From the NCBI RefSeq assembly GCF_014356525.2, contig NC_052511.1:5929016-5993015 (forward strand): a DNA stretch of 64,000 bases, given 5' to 3'. Positions 10,613 through 22,059 of this stretch are shown here, one piece after another (position 1 is the stretch's first letter; each line of letters starts with the position of its first letter). Under the pieces are notes generated by a model that saw only the letters and a program-made list of their open reading frames with translations, was not told the DNA's origin and made no database searches. The DNA comes from Nilaparvata lugens. Taxonomy: Eukaryota > Arthropoda > Insecta > Hemiptera > Delphacidae. A program made the translations under genes and the position numbers.

Positions 10613-10658
10613 TTACAGCTGATGATGTGTGAGCACACACGAAAGCATGCTCATGTAA
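10613..10658 (+). ncRNA. Hammerhead-ribozyme-like motif, right arm
   Basis: Same architecture as the left-arm motif in the opposite orientation: TTACAG 10613-10618, CTGATGA 10619-10625, extra T, stem II 10627-10640, GAAA 10641-10644, GCATGC 10645-10650, TC 10651-10652, then ATGTAA 10653-10658. The helix I partner differs from the left arm by one base (A for C), which leaves one mismatch next to the cleavage site. Confidence 0.55.
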
Positions 10659-10724
10659 AATATTAATTTTTAATTTTATTTATTTAAAGTGGATTTTTGA
10701 CAACGTTCTAAGTCTATTCAACTA

Positions 10725-11560
10725 TAAAATATATATAACAAAATTCACGTTTTGAAGGATATTTCACAATGAACTTGAGCGCATTTGAACAAAAATATTT
10801 CAAGCTACACTGAAACATTTAGACCATGAACATGATTCAGCTTTTCAAGGTAATATCTATTTTTTTAGTAGAAAATCAAGTTTGAGAGAGCAATTTCCAA
10901 AAAAATCTGAGACAAATTCCAAACCAAATAAATGTGTTTCTACAGCAGAGCAGCACCAAGAATGTAATTTACGACAAAACTGAAACTTCCACAGATTGCA
11001 CAACAATTCACGTGTGGTTTCGAATTTTAGCGGACCGGTGTAATTAAAATGTCTTCCAGCTCATAAAACTCAAACACGCGCAATCTTCAGTTACAGAAAC
11101 GACAAAAAACTGTATCAACAACCTTGTTCGCGACTGAAAAATACTTTGAGATATACCGCACGAAAATCAAAACCAACATACGGGAGTTCACGAGGAGGAA
11201 AGTAAGTTATGTATCAAGTTGCGCACGTAACACTGACATTTTTACGTGACAGCAAACGCGTGACTGTGTTGGTAACAATTAATGAGACAGCTACAGCTCT
11301 GTGCTTTGCAAAATTTCAGTGATAACAGTTTTTTCTGTGCGCTTATTATAAAAAAACTGATAAGAATTATTGAGTCTACTTCAGCAGTGGGCGACGACAT
11401 CTGTCGAGTGGAAAAGTAACTAAAAAAGTGCAAAGGATCGTGCCATTTTTTCGATGCAGTTAGTGATAAGATTTGAAGAGTGATTATCGAAACTGACAAT
11501 TATTTGAATGGTTATTACTGTATTGTTCTCGATTATTGCTACTGTTCTCTAATTTGAACA
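10725..11560. other. Unannotated DNA
   Basis: No recognised family. A minus frame at 11242-11499 (85 codons) has ordinary composition but no motif I can name, and no start or splice context supports it. Confidence 0.4.
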
Positions 11561-11572
11561 CGATCTTTTAGA

Positions 11573-12080
11573 GTGAGATCGACATTATATTTTTTGACTA
11601 TTTGATTATTTAATTATATTATTTAAGTATTTGATTATAGGCCTACTTTTATTATTTGATAAACATTGGGTTTTGCTGTCCTTGTCTTTCATTAGACAAA
11701 ACAGATAGCGGACAGTAAAAACTATCTTTTAGAGTGGGATCCACATAATAATTTTTGACTATTTCATTATTTATTTATATTATTTAAGTATTTGACTATT
11801 TGATTATACTTTTATTATTTGATTAACATTGGGTTTTGCTATCCTTATCTTTCATTCGACAAAGCATATAGCGCTATGCCTTTCCAGGTTCCCAACGTTG
11901 CCAGAATTTTATTACTCAAATAATATGATCTGGGATTTGTTGAATTATATATTTTGATTAGGTGAACTTCCAATTCAATTCATAGGAAACTCTCATTTAT
12001 AGAGGCGCTATGCTTTTCCAGGTTCCCAACGTTGTCAGAATTTTATTAATCAAATAATGATATCTTGGATTTCTTAAATT
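11573..12080. repeat. Two successive direct duplications of M4-like DNA
   Basis: 'atcttttagagtg' through 'cattagacaaa' (from 11573) is repeated from 11724, a 151-bp step. 'gcgctatgcctttccaggtt' (11871) recurs at about 12005, a 134-bp step. The motifs 'ttgctatccttatctttcat' and 'cgacaaagc' match the interior of MITE M4 in inverted orientation, so this is probably degraded, duplicated M4 sequence. Confidence 0.65.
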
Positions 12081-12082
12081 AT

Positions 12083-12450
12083 TGACCGAGCGAAGTGAGA
12101 TCTAAGATTCAAGTCGACGGTTTGGCATTTTTCTTAATGTTCAAATGGTTGAATGTTTAAATGTTTATATGTTTATATGTTGCGCATTTACGGCGAAACG
12201 CGGTAATAGATTTTCATGAAATTTGACAGGTATGTTCCTTTTTTAATTGCGCGTCGACGTACATACAAGGTTTTTGGAAATTTTGCATTTCAAGGATAAT
12301 AATATAAAAGGAAAAAGGAGCCTCCTTCATACGCCGATATTAGAGTAAAAATCATACTATAGAATTATTCATCATAAATCAGCTGACAAGTGATTACACA
12401 GATGTGTGGAAAACTCTAATTTGTAGAGAAACTTAAATATTGAATAATAA
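12083..12450. mobile_element. Helitron-like fragment with 'gaccgagcgaag' hairpin
   Basis: Begins with the hairpin 'gaccgagcgaagtgagatc', then 'taagattcaagtcgacggtt', a run of 'atgtttatatgtt' steps, 'ttcatgaaatttgacaggta' and 'ttttgcatttcaagg'. The inner part ('gaattattcatcataaatca', 'cagctgacaagtg') recurs at 45590-46020. A short hairpin next to a terminus without inverted repeats suggests Helitron-type elements, but I see no clean terminal dinucleotides. Confidence 0.45.
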
Positions 12451-12718
12451 AAGACGCGACTGGGAAAATGGTCCACCAACGTGGTGGTTTCAAAATCTAC
12501 TGAAAACCAATTTCAAAATTCCATAAAATCGATTCAAGATTGAGACTTGAGATTCTTGACCATGAATCAACATCCTGTTTTACAATTATTACAAGGTGTA
12601 GCTTCTAAGAACATGAAAAACTTTACTATCCTACTCTAAAGTAGAGCATAAACATGAAATGTTTTTGATGAGTAACCACTTTCCAGAATTTCAAGCAGGA
12701 TCCACGACTTGCAAATAT

Positions 12719-13507
12719 AGTGAGGTCCACGTTATTATGACGGTGAAGAAAGATAGCAGAGCAACGTTGCCAAGCCTCTCTGTCTTGTCAATGCCTTCTA
12801 TAGACGGTAGCTGATACAGGTTTATTAATGTCATATTAACTGTTCATTCTCATTTAAAATAATCAATTATATTCCATTAAGCAGGAAATTATATTTTCCA
12901 ATAATATTTCATAATGAATCTCAATGATCAAGATGAAATATTTTGTTAATCCTATTATATTAAACGAGCAATTTCTCTATTTTTTTACCTGGTTACTTAT
13001 CTGGTTATTTATATTTATTTATATCTGGTTATTTATGTTCAATGGATCTCGAAAACGGCTCTAACGATTTTCGCGAAATTTGGAACATAGTAGGTTTATG
13101 ATATAAAAAATCGATTGCACTAGGTCTCATCCTTGGGAAAACTCGCTGAACGACATTAAAAGGATGATTCATCCTTGGCTGAAACAGCTGTGGTTAGTAA
13201 AAAAGTGGGTGAGCGAGTGAGTATGTGAAAAATCAAAATATCGCTTCCCCGAAATTCATAAGATGACATATAGCCAGCTGTGAAATAGGCCTATAAAGAC
13301 GATCATTTTAGAGAATTGTGTTCTGTTTATCAATAAATAAAAATAACGAGCGAAACTCGGGGCCCCGATATTTGATTATTAATTCTACAAAGTTAAAAGA
13401 CGATCTGTCAACAGAGCAAAGCGAGAAAGAGATAGCGCTATCTGCTTTGTTGAATGATACACAACAGCATTGCTAATCAAACACTGCCATTATAACGTGG
13501 ACCTCAC
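12719..13507. mobile_element. MITE family M4, copy b, split by element B
   Basis: Left end 'agtgaggtccacgttattat' at 12719, right end 'cattataacgtggacctcac' finishing at 13507. The interior follows copy a up to 'ttttgttaat' near 12949 and resumes at 'gattattaattctac' near 13373. The intervening 12950-13371 is an element B insertion. Removing it restores an M4 of about 370 bp, the same size as copy a. Confidence 0.8.
12950..13371 (+). mobile_element. Element B copy B1 (Helitron-like, deleted)
   Basis: Starts TCCTATTATATTAAACGAGC and ends with the hairpin 'gagcgaaactc' followed by 'ggggccccgatatt'. Shares 'ggatctcgaaaacggctcta', 'ggaacatagtaggtttatga' and 'tcgattgcactaggtctcat' with copies at 24380, 25977 and 36296 (minus). 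About 280 bp of the middle is missing compared with B4. No target duplication is visible in the M4 host, consistent with Helitron-type insertion. Confidence 0.65.
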
Positions 13508-13618
13508 GAAAGTAGGTCATAAAATATGGGGGCCTCACGAATGACTATTGCAAACTGCAAAGAAGTAGTTTGTCAAGACGTACAGTAAATAAAGAGTAAA
13601 GACAGACAAAATAAGTAT

Positions 13619-13900
13619 CACACAAGTAAATTATTACTAAACGAAAATCCAAATTAAATGCTGTAATTCACCCCGAAGACTTCTGCTACTGCAAATATTG
13701 ACAACAGGGTAAACAGCTAGATGGAAATTTGATGAGCGCTACTATTCAAAAATTATTTGTTCATGGGCCGTCAAATAATTTTTGAATAGTAGCGCTCATC
13801 AAATTTCCATCTAGCTCTTTACCCTGTTGTCAATATTTGCAGCAGCAGACGTCTTCCGGGTGAATTACAGCATTTAATTTGAATTTCGTTTAGTAATAAT
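13619..13900. repeat. Near-perfect hairpin (~130-bp arms)
   Basis: 'attaaatgctgtaattcacc' through 'agcgctactattcaaaaatt' is repeated inverted on the other side of a ~17-bp loop ('tgttcatgggccgtc') at 13747-13762. Outer ends are 'tattactaaacgaaaatcc' and 'gaatttcgtttagtaata'. Probably a MITE. A diverged end fragment occurs near 5973-6010. Confidence 0.8.
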
Positions 13901-13904
13901 TAAT

Positions 13905-15235
13905 TCATTTAGCATTTGAATAATTGCAATATCTCAGTAATTTCTATTTGTACACAAGTAATTATTTATCAGAAATAAAAAGGCAATGAATATTCATCTC
14001 TCGATCTCCTAAAATTTCAAGCTTGATTAAGACTGGAGAGATAACTACACATATATTTTTTTATCCTGTGAGAGAGACTAACAATACAGAAAAGATTGAG
14101 TATCCCCCATAATAAAGTAGATTCAATTATTTTTTCCTCATGCATTTCGCAATAAACTAACGAACCGTTACTTGAATCAACTCATAAGAATCCAATTTAA
14201 CTTCAGTCATGACCAATAGTCAATTACACAGTAGTTGGTTAATATGTTGTATGATTCTAGAAAAACCGGATTGAGTTGCTGTGAAATGAAACGCTGCAGC
14301 TCATTTCTGATACATGAAAATGCTTCCGTTGTGCCACATACAAAATTAACGACAGGTTGAAAGTCAAGTTCTGGTCCTTCAAAATTATGGATAGTAATTT
14401 ATTAGTTACGGAAGCAGGTGAGATGGTACACCAAATAAGATTTCTATCGACTTCCTTTTCATGTAGGCTGTACATGAGAATTTTCAGATTTGAAAGCATG
14501 ACACTAATATAGGTCACTGGGAATGTATCTCATCGATTTCCAATACGAATAAAACAAATTGATGATGTGTATTCGTTTCCAGAGGAAGTGGATGAAGATA
14601 ATTTATTCTGGAGAGTTTCTAATAGATTTTGAATTACAACACACTACAATACTTGTCTATGATGAAGAACTTGACCTTGATGTATGAGCTTGATCTACAT
14701 TTCTAATTATAGCTTAAAAGTGACAAAGAGCTAAAATTTTGTGAATTTTCATTATCGATTGTGCTATTTTTTGTTGGTACTGGTTTTGAAATGGTTTTAT
14801 AATTCATAAGTCAAAGGTTGCCTGTGTACTCTTCCAGTTCTACTTTGAAATTTTTTTTTAATTTTAGGAGTTTTTGGTACTCAGGATTGGGGGATTTCAA
14901 AATTCTAGTACTTCAATTTTTGTTCTTATTTCATAATAAATCAATGAGATTTTCAAAAAATTTTGAGAGTGAATCCCTGAAAGCCCAAACTGTCAATTTA
15001 TTGTAGAATAGTCCAGGGAATATTAATAAAAATAAATGAGATATGATACAAATTTTTAAATCCGATAAGGATTAAAATCTTATGAGATTTGTAAATCTTA
15101 TTCGTAATCCAAGTACAGGGAATTGATATAGATATCATACAGTTTACCAGCAAAATACATTATCCTGTCATAGACGAATAATGAACAACTCTACATATTT
15201 TCCCTATGATTTAATCCCATTCTTTTTCTGCTAGT
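13905..15235. other. Unannotated DNA
   Basis: Ordinary AT-rich sequence. Two frames of 60-86 codons (minus 14257-14517, plus 14818-15006) show no recognisable motif. Could be intron or intergenic. Confidence 0.4.
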
Positions 15236-15239
15236 GCCT

Positions 15240-15600
15240 ATTGGTTCCGAATATTAGCGATCAGCCTGACTATGCGGATATCTTATTTACAGCCTTCCTG
15301 AAAAGTTCTGTTGTAGTCTTAGAGAACCAGGTACGCAGGTTTTTCAGCCATGATATTCTTCTTCTTTCTGCCATGGATCTTTCCTTGGGGAACGGATTCC
15401 AGCAGGCCATATTTTTCTTCATTCCTCATAATATGACTGACATATATGCAAGCTTCCTGCTCTATGGTGTTCATCACTTCCAAATCCTTATTCATTCACT
15501 CCAATACAGCTTTGTTGGTCACTCTGTCCATCCATGAAATTCTCAATACTCTCCTATACAACCACATCTCAAAAGCCTCGAGTCTTCTGTCCTACGAATA
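15240..15600 (-). pseudogene. LINE ORF2 C-terminal pseudogene
   Basis: Minus-strand translation begins DRRLEAFEMWLYRRVLRISW and continues MDRVTNKAVLE to a TGA near 15500. It then runs on in the same frame with MNKDLEV...HIMRNEEKYGLLESV...GKIHGRKKK before another stop. The R-x-E-AFEMW-x-YRR-x-LRI-x-W block followed by an 'HIMRN..KYGLL' block is characteristic of the region downstream of reverse transcriptase in many insect non-LTR elements. At least two stops and no upstream RT domain show a dead, 5'-truncated copy. The family matches neither the LINE at 57.3-60.3 kb nor the relic at 31.8 kb. Confidence 0.65.
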
Positions 15601-15609
15601 GCTTGAAAT

Positions 15610-16290
15610 ACTAAATAAAAGAATGAATCTTGTATGATAATATGCTATGAACCATAATACTAAAGCTCAAATAATTAAACATTTTCGAGTTATAAAAGTT
15701 CCACCTCAGAAACTCTAGTTGAAAAAAAAATTAGTTCAACCAATCCCTTCCTCATAACACGCCATAACCAAAGTACAGGACATCTGGCGGCACTTTTAAA
15801 AACACTAAAAAACCCGCTGAAGACCACTACGTTATAGCATAAAGGAAAAAATATAGACTGGTAATTCTATGGTTATAGAGATTACATTGGAGAGCAAGCT
15901 TTAATGTGATATATGCACACAGTATCGAGTGGAACACGTTGTGTTTACGAGCAGTATAAAACAAGGATAGGACATAACCGTGCACCCTTTCACAAGGGCA
16001 TAAAACAAGGACAGAACATAACGGACAAGGGCCGCTTATAGGGCTCATAGGGTCGCGATAGGGCATTGGGCAGTAAAACGTTTTATGACGGAGACAAGAG
16101 GGTCGCACAGATGAGTCGCTTGACCAAATTTTCGGTTTCTGACGAATGAAATGCCGCTCCACGCTGGAAATCTAGGAAATTTCAGGGTGTCGAGTCGTCA
16201 GATTTGATGAGGAACTAGAGGTGGTGAATTATGGGCTGTTGGGAGGATGTGGATTGAGAATAAATTGATTGAAGAATTTATAAATTACAC
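15610..16290. other. Unannotated DNA
   Basis: A minus frame of 111 codons (15827-16162) has a mixed composition with Cys/Pro-rich stretches but no recognised domain. It may be an old mobile-element frame. There is a local direct repeat of 'aaggacagaacataac/aaggataggacataac' near 15961-16023. Confidence 0.35.
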
Positions 16291-16299
16291 CAATTTATA

Positions 16300-16620
16300 C
16301 ATTCATACAATGAGTAAATTTTCAAAATGATAGGGAGAGGAAAAATTAGGTAACCTTGTGCTATTCCTCTCCCAAATTACGCGAACACATAGTCCGAAAT
16401 AGGTTAAGTCTTGTAGTTCTTCAATTCACAAAATTTTCAGTCATCAAGTATTTTCACAAAGTAGATTTCCAATACTTTAGTTGAGGGAAGAATATTTATA
16501 CAATTATACACAAAACACAATTAATTACTCATTAAAATGATTGGGGAAGGACGAACAGGTACAGCCCAAACCTGCTGTTCTTGCCCAAATTTCGTTATTG
16601 AAAGACTAAACAAAATTACT
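16300..16620 (-). mobile_element. Two adjacent family A retroposon copies
   Basis: 16300-16425 carries 'gatagggagaggaaaaatta' and 'tattcctctcccaaatta', with 'ccgaaataggttaagtc' as the inverted start. 16495-16620 carries 'attggggaaggacgaacagg' and 'cctgctgttcttgcccaaat'. Both are minus-strand copies. The first is the same subfamily as 22060-22200. Confidence 0.6.
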
Positions 16621-16624
16621 TATA

Positions 16625-18250
16625 TTTTTGTTGACGTGATGAAGTTTGGACCATAAAAGTCTCAACTACTTCGAAATCAGAACAGTAAAAATACGAAGAA
16701 GATTAGAGACAAGTTCACAAACAAAATTTGGATCCATAAATGCTGAAGTAGTGGAAATTGACAGTACATTTGAGACTTCCAGGATAACACTCTAAAATTG
16801 TAGATTGTTTGAAAGGGTTTTCAATAGATTAATAATATCAGAGACAAGAATTATAGTGTGCTTATGCTTATCCTTTATCTATGATAATATTTACTACGAA
16901 ACATAAATAAAAAAATGACAGAAAACAATAATGTAACACAGCAAAGAATGAGAACAACGGTGCAATCATGAAGAAAACGAAAAATATGACCACGCCTCCA
17001 AGCTCCGCCCTACTCTCTCCTGATTAGTTGACAGTGTATTTCAGAATTCTACCCCGGTAGATCGCTGTAACTACTGGGTGGCTTAAATTAGAGAGGTCTC
17101 TTTCTTATATTCATGTAGATGGCAGTAGTAACTGAATATGGCTATGGAAGAAAAGTACTGTTTAGTTGATGAGAATATAGTCTGTTGATATTGAGGGTTG
17201 AGCTTCAATTGTTATGAATCTGGAAAAATAAAATGGATGATATAGTACCACACTTTGTTATCTTGATTGACCGATAGAAATTGAAAATTGTGAAATTAAT
17301 TCCATCAATATCCAAATTCTGGAAACAACCTATTTATTATCATCAGAGACCATACCAAATTAGTAAAGTTTTACACTTTTTCAAAACTTTAGATGACTTT
17401 AGAAATCATAATCAAATTGGAAAAGTTTTTACACTTTTTCTCAACTTAACATGACTTTCGTCTTTAGGAAAAATTTAAGTTAAAACGTGATAAAATCATC
17501 TCATGTTTTAAACCTTCAAAGTGGTATGGAGTGAAATAGTTTGAGAACCTCTAGATTAAGCAACATAGACTCGAGTCAATGAAATCATGATAAGTCAATA
17601 ACACATGGTGATGAAGTTGAACGTTGATACAAAATTAAGGTATCAAACCTTCAAAGATGTGTAGACAAAAATAGTTAGCGAATCCCTGGTTAATTCAGTT
17701 TAAACATAGACTCAAACATAGTAAACTTTAAACATAGTAAACTCAAGTCAATGAATGAATGCATAACAATCTCATCAAACAACAAGGTCTTGCAAACAAA
17801 CCTTGGTCATCAAACCCTCGTTTAATCAATGATATCTCAAATCAATTGATACAAAACATGGTCATCAAACCATCGGTTAATCAACAACCTCCTGCCTACC
17901 ATTGTCACCAAACCCTCGGTTAAGCAGCAAGCACTTAATCCAACAAATGAATCGGTAACCATCAGTGCAGCAAGGTGGTGCAAAAGTGAGGTTAGGAAGC
18001 CGAAAGTAGCCACTAGCGAAAACCGCGGGACCAGAGAGGCGCTCTTGACCTTGGAACCGGTTCTTCTTTGCAAATCCAAGTATAGTATATAAAGTAAAAA
18101 ATATATAGGTATATATTTACTAGCTTTGGTGCAAATGTAGCCCAGTGAAGTCACAGTCACTGACTGCCGCGGCGGCAGAATTACAAAAGACAATTTACTG
18201 GGAGCTGGTCAGGAAGATCGGTGGTCCTTGCAGAATCAACTTGGCAAAGA
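16625..18250. other. Unannotated DNA
   Basis: No recognised gene or repeat. Local direct repeats of 'caaaccctcggttaa' and similar phrases near 17810-17930 suggest degenerate short tandem duplication. A minus frame of 118 codons (17837-18193) spans these repeats and matches nothing I know. Confidence 0.35.
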
Positions 18251-18289
18251 ATTCTGCTCTGCACCTTGCATTGGTAGAAATAAATTTAT

Positions 18290-19560
18290 TTCAATTGTGC
18301 TCTATCTCTCTCATTCACCTCACTCGTTTCTAGAGTTACTGTGCTCTATCTCTCTCATTCACCACACTCGTTTCTCAAATCTTTTCGTATCTCTTACATC
18401 ATTATTTCCTCAAAAATGATGTCTCTTTCATTCTATTATTTTTTTCATTCTTTTCTCTCGATTCTCAAATTTTCTCTTCTCTCGTTCATCAAAATAGACG
18501 ATGTCTCTTTCATTTTATTCTGTCATTGTTTTCTCTCGTTTCTCTAATGTTCTCGTTGATCTCACTCTTTTCAGTGATGCTTTCTCTCTCATTTTATTCT
18601 CTCATTCTCCTCTCTCGTTTCTCCAATAATTTTGTCTCCTCTATTTTCTCGATCTTTCCTCAGTGATGCTGTCTCTTTTATTGAATTTTCACTCTCATCT
18701 CTCGTTTTTCCAATTTTTTCCTCTCTCTTTGCTCACTCGTGACACAGTGATGCTGTCTCTCTCATTTTTTCGTTTCACTCTCCTCTCTCTTTTCTGCAAT
18801 TTTTTCTCCTCACTTTTCTCACTCTTTCCTCTATTTCTCTCACATATCTCTCCCCCTACACATTATTTACACAAACTAATACTCCATTCAATTTAGAACA
18901 GTTCTCTTATTATCGAATATCTATTTTCTTCATCATTTCTTCCAACCTTTCTTTTCAACATAATTTAAGTTTCTTCTTTTCCGTTACTTCATTTCTCCAT
19001 TTTCCGTTTCTTCAATTTTGTTGAATCTTTCTCACATACCTCTTTCTTTCTGTTATCATCTTCTTGAAAAAGTATTTTCTCTCTTTTATCTTGTGGATTG
19101 TCTGTTTATTATTTCTTGTGAATATCACTGAACTCTCTCTTCATTTTTGATCACTCACTCTTTTCAATATTATTATTTTAATATCCTTCAAAGTCTGCCT
19201 TCTCATATACCTCCTTTTTGTTCACTCCGCAATTCCCTATTGTTCCTCCCTTCTTTTATATTTAATATTTCCTTTTCATATCAGTTCACCTTCTTTTCCT
19301 CTAATCATCTTCTCCTTTTCTCTTATATTTCAGTTCGTTTCGATTCTTTTCTCATTCTCTTAGCTTTTCCAGTACATCATGATCTTTCCTCCTCTGTATT
19401 TTTTCGTTTTTTCTCTTCCTATTCCTTATTGATATATCTTATTGTATTTACTTCCATTGCCCTCTTCACTTACTTTATTTACACTCACAATCTCTAAAAC
19501 TCTCACTCTCACTCTAAACTTACACACTCCCTACACTCAATCAATTTTATTGGAAAAAAA
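18290..19560. repeat. Pyrimidine-rich low-complexity tract
   Basis: C/T-rich plus strand with recurring 'tctctctcatt', 'ctcgtttctc' and 'cagtgatgctgtctctc' phrases at irregular spacing. Encodes only Ser/Leu/Phe-rich artefact frames. No gene seen. Confidence 0.8.
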
Positions 19561-19641
19561 TTTTTACGTTGTTGGGTCCTGCTAAACCCGTGGGTTTTTC
19601 AGCATGTGCCAGATCAAAATAAGATTATCCACAACGTTTTA

Positions 19642-19918
19642 TCATAGAGAAACGATAGCATAAGTAGATATGCCATGGTATAGGGCGTTTATGTCGCAAC
19701 TTTTACTGTTATCCCAAGCTGATAGTTCACATAGTTCTTTCCTATGCAGCTGTGTGACGCTGGTAGTCTCTCAAATTGTGCCGCTCATACACTATCACCC
19801 CAACAAAACAGTAAAAATTGACAATAATCGACAGTAATCGGCTTGAGGTAACAGTAAAAGTTACGACATAAATCCCCTATACCATGAGATATCTATTTAC
19901 GTTATTGTTTATCTATGG
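19642..19918. mobile_element. MITE family M1, copy 2, with target duplication
   Basis: Termini 'catagagaaacgatagcata' and the complement of 'ccatagataaacaataac', flanked by TTTTA at 19637-19641 and 19919-19923. Length 277 bp. The internal half is inverted relative to copy 1: the 'agctgtgtgacgctggtagt' segment here is the reverse complement of 'actaccagcgtcacacagct' in copy 1. Confidence 0.85.
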
Positions 19919-20059
19919 TTTTATTAAAATGAAGTATGAATAAAATAAAATTAGCTTATTTGTCGTGAATCAAGAGTAATATACAAGAAATGAAATGGAA
20001 GAATTACAATCATAATGAGAAATCATAAGAACCTAATACTCTCTCACTTTATTATCTAT

Positions 20060-20272
20060 AGTGAGGTCCATGTTATAATGACAGTATTTGATCAACTTTG
20101 GTTTTGGTATCCTTGTCAATCATTCGACGAAGCCGGTGGTACTATCCTTTTCTAGGTCCACAACGATGCCAATTATGTTTTTGACGGTGTAGAAATATAA
20201 TTAATTAATGCAGAGAATCGGCATCGCTATTCTTCCATCTTCATCCACTGTCATTATAACGTGGACCTCACT
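20060..20272. mobile_element. MITE family M4, copy c (short form)
   Basis: Complete with ends 'agtgaggtccatgttataat' and 'attataacgtggacctcact', but only 213 bp. Flanked by 'tat' on both sides. The interior matches the 11.8 kb M4-like duplication ('cattcgacgaagccggtgg', 'ctaggtccacaacgatgcc') more than copy a, so it is a distinct subfamily. Confidence 0.8.
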
Positions 20273-20892
20273 ATAAACGATTTTATTTGTTCATTGTTTC
20301 AGTTCTGTTTTCCTTCTCTTCCTCTTTCCTTTTCGCACTCTCGTATGTCTCTCTCCCTACTCTTCTTCCACGTCAAACCCTAAATCTCTCCCACTCTCTA
20401 AAAAACGTGATCAGAATATTGAAAATACATGGACAACCAGCAACCAGCATCAGAAAAAGTCTAGACAAGCATTATTCAAGATTTATCCCTTGTATAATAT
20501 GTACTACCACATCCAGCCAACTTGAAGGCAGGCCGCAGTATCACAACATGTTGCAGGGATTTGAAACATGTTGGAAGCAGTATCAACATGTGAGGCTGGT
20601 TAGACATGACACAGGGGACAGGATAGGGGTTTTCAATTTTTTCTCCAGTGAGAAATCGAAAAAAAAACTTCAAATCAGACACGATTTACAAAAAAACAAG
20701 GAGAGAGGACATCAAACTCCATTTCTTGCCATTTTCTCAACGATTTCTTGATTATAGTTGTATAATAAATATAATAACCTTCAGTAGTGAAGCCTGTCAT
20801 GAAACGTATTTAGCCTCTGTAAAAGTTATCTTTCTCAAAACGAATCAAATTTATTCATATTAAATAAAAATACTATTTAATACATTATTAAA

Positions 20893-21530
20893 CTAGCCGT
20901 CAGGCTCGCTTCGCTCGCCATATCCGTCTAGCCTGGACCCCCCACTGGATTGTCCAAGAATGAGATCAGCAGGCGAGCGAAGCGAGCCTGCATTTTTATC
21001 ATATGTTAGGACGATTCAGTCGGGGGTCCAGACTAAACGTCTGGCTAAACGGATATGGCGAGCGAAGCGAGGAATAGCTCTGATTGAAGTAGCAGTGCCC
21101 AATCAATTTTTCCGCGATAAATGCATTTCAATCTTCAACTTGGTGTCAACCTAACAAAGTCAACTCAACTTAATGCCAACCTGACAAAATTATTAATTTC
21201 GTTACCAGTTAACAACTGTTTCGAAGAGGTACTCTCTCTAGATTATAGTTCTATTTCAACATATGGTATGAACATTTTTCAATTATAATTAAGAGAATAA
21301 GAAGAATATACATGCTGAAAGGCGAGCTTTAAACCCTTAAAAACCACCCTTAGAGTTGAAATATTGCCAAAAGATTTCTTAGTGTGCCTCTAAAGGGCCA
21401 ACTGAACATACCTACCAAATTTGAACGTTTTTGGTCCGGTAGATTTTTAGTTCTGCGAGTGAGTGAGTGAGTCAGTGAGTGCAATTTCGCTTTTATATAA
21501 TTATATAAATTCTATATATATAATTTCTCC
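20893..21530 (-). mobile_element. Non-autonomous Helitron-like element
   Basis: On the minus strand the 3' end reads 'ggcgagcgaagcgagcc' (a perfect short hairpin), an 7-nt spacer, then CTAG followed by T at 20893. A subterminal hairpin followed by CTRR is the Helitron 3' signature. The 5' side (high coordinates) has the 'ctcactcactcgcagaac' repeat block near 21450-21480 and a T/A-rich start. A second and third copy of the 'ggcgagcgaagcgagc' hairpin lie internally at 20973-20989 and 21057-21073, paired with repeats of 'gggggtccagactaaac'. No helicase frame. Confidence 0.65.
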
Positions 21531-21537
21531 AATTTGA

Positions 21538-21600
21538 ATTTTTGTGTAGTTGAGAAGTTGATGAGTTGATATTTTGGTAATTATTCATATTAAATAAAAA

Positions 21601-21673
<73 letters not shown>

Positions 21674-21785
21674 GGTAATTATTCATATTAAATAAAAAGA
21701 AAAAAAATTATACAGATAGTATTTTTATTTAATATGAATAATTACCACAATATCAACTCATCAACTTCTCAACTACACAAATTTC
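21538..21785. repeat. Palindrome of Penelope-type ends around (TA)n
   Basis: 'ttttgtgtagttgagaagtt' at the left and its complement 'aacttctcaactacacaaat' at the right form inverted arms of about 60-75 bp. Between them is an uninterrupted TA repeat, about 21604-21671, and an extra copy of 'gtggtaattattcatattaa'. The arms match the 5' terminal segment of the Penelope copies at 44683 and 51938. Confidence 0.75.
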
Positions 21786-22059
21786 AAATTTATTCACTCG
21801 AAATTCATACAGAATATTCACAAAAGTATAGCTAGGTTACAAGTGAACAAGATACTACTAAAAAAAAGTGTAATAAGTTACTGGACTTTGTTTGCAAATA
21901 AGAAGTTCGCGTTCTACTTTTCCAAAACGAAGAACCATAGAACTTTAGAACTGAATTCTATCTGTTTGTGATTTTGACAGACCCTTGCAGAGCACGGGTA
22001 ACACCTGCTTGTTCCTATCAATTCCAACTGGTTCACTAGAAATAATAGTTCATTTTGGA

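Larger units (their letters stand above)
10124..10720. repeat. 600-bp palindrome with hammerhead-like arms
   Basis: Left arm 10124-10393 and right arm 10442-10720 are inverted copies with few mismatches, around a ~48-bp unpaired centre. Outer ends are 'gacttagaacgttgtc' and its complement. Each arm carries one hammerhead-like motif pointing outward (10180-10225 minus, 10613-10658 plus). No reading frame. This layout matches the Penelope-derived hairpin at 44683-44910, where hammerhead-like motifs also sit in inverted arms. Confidence 0.85.

Noticed and set aside
17837..18193. 118-codon minus frame as a host gene
   Set aside because: No recognised motif, overlaps degenerate repeats, no splice or start context.
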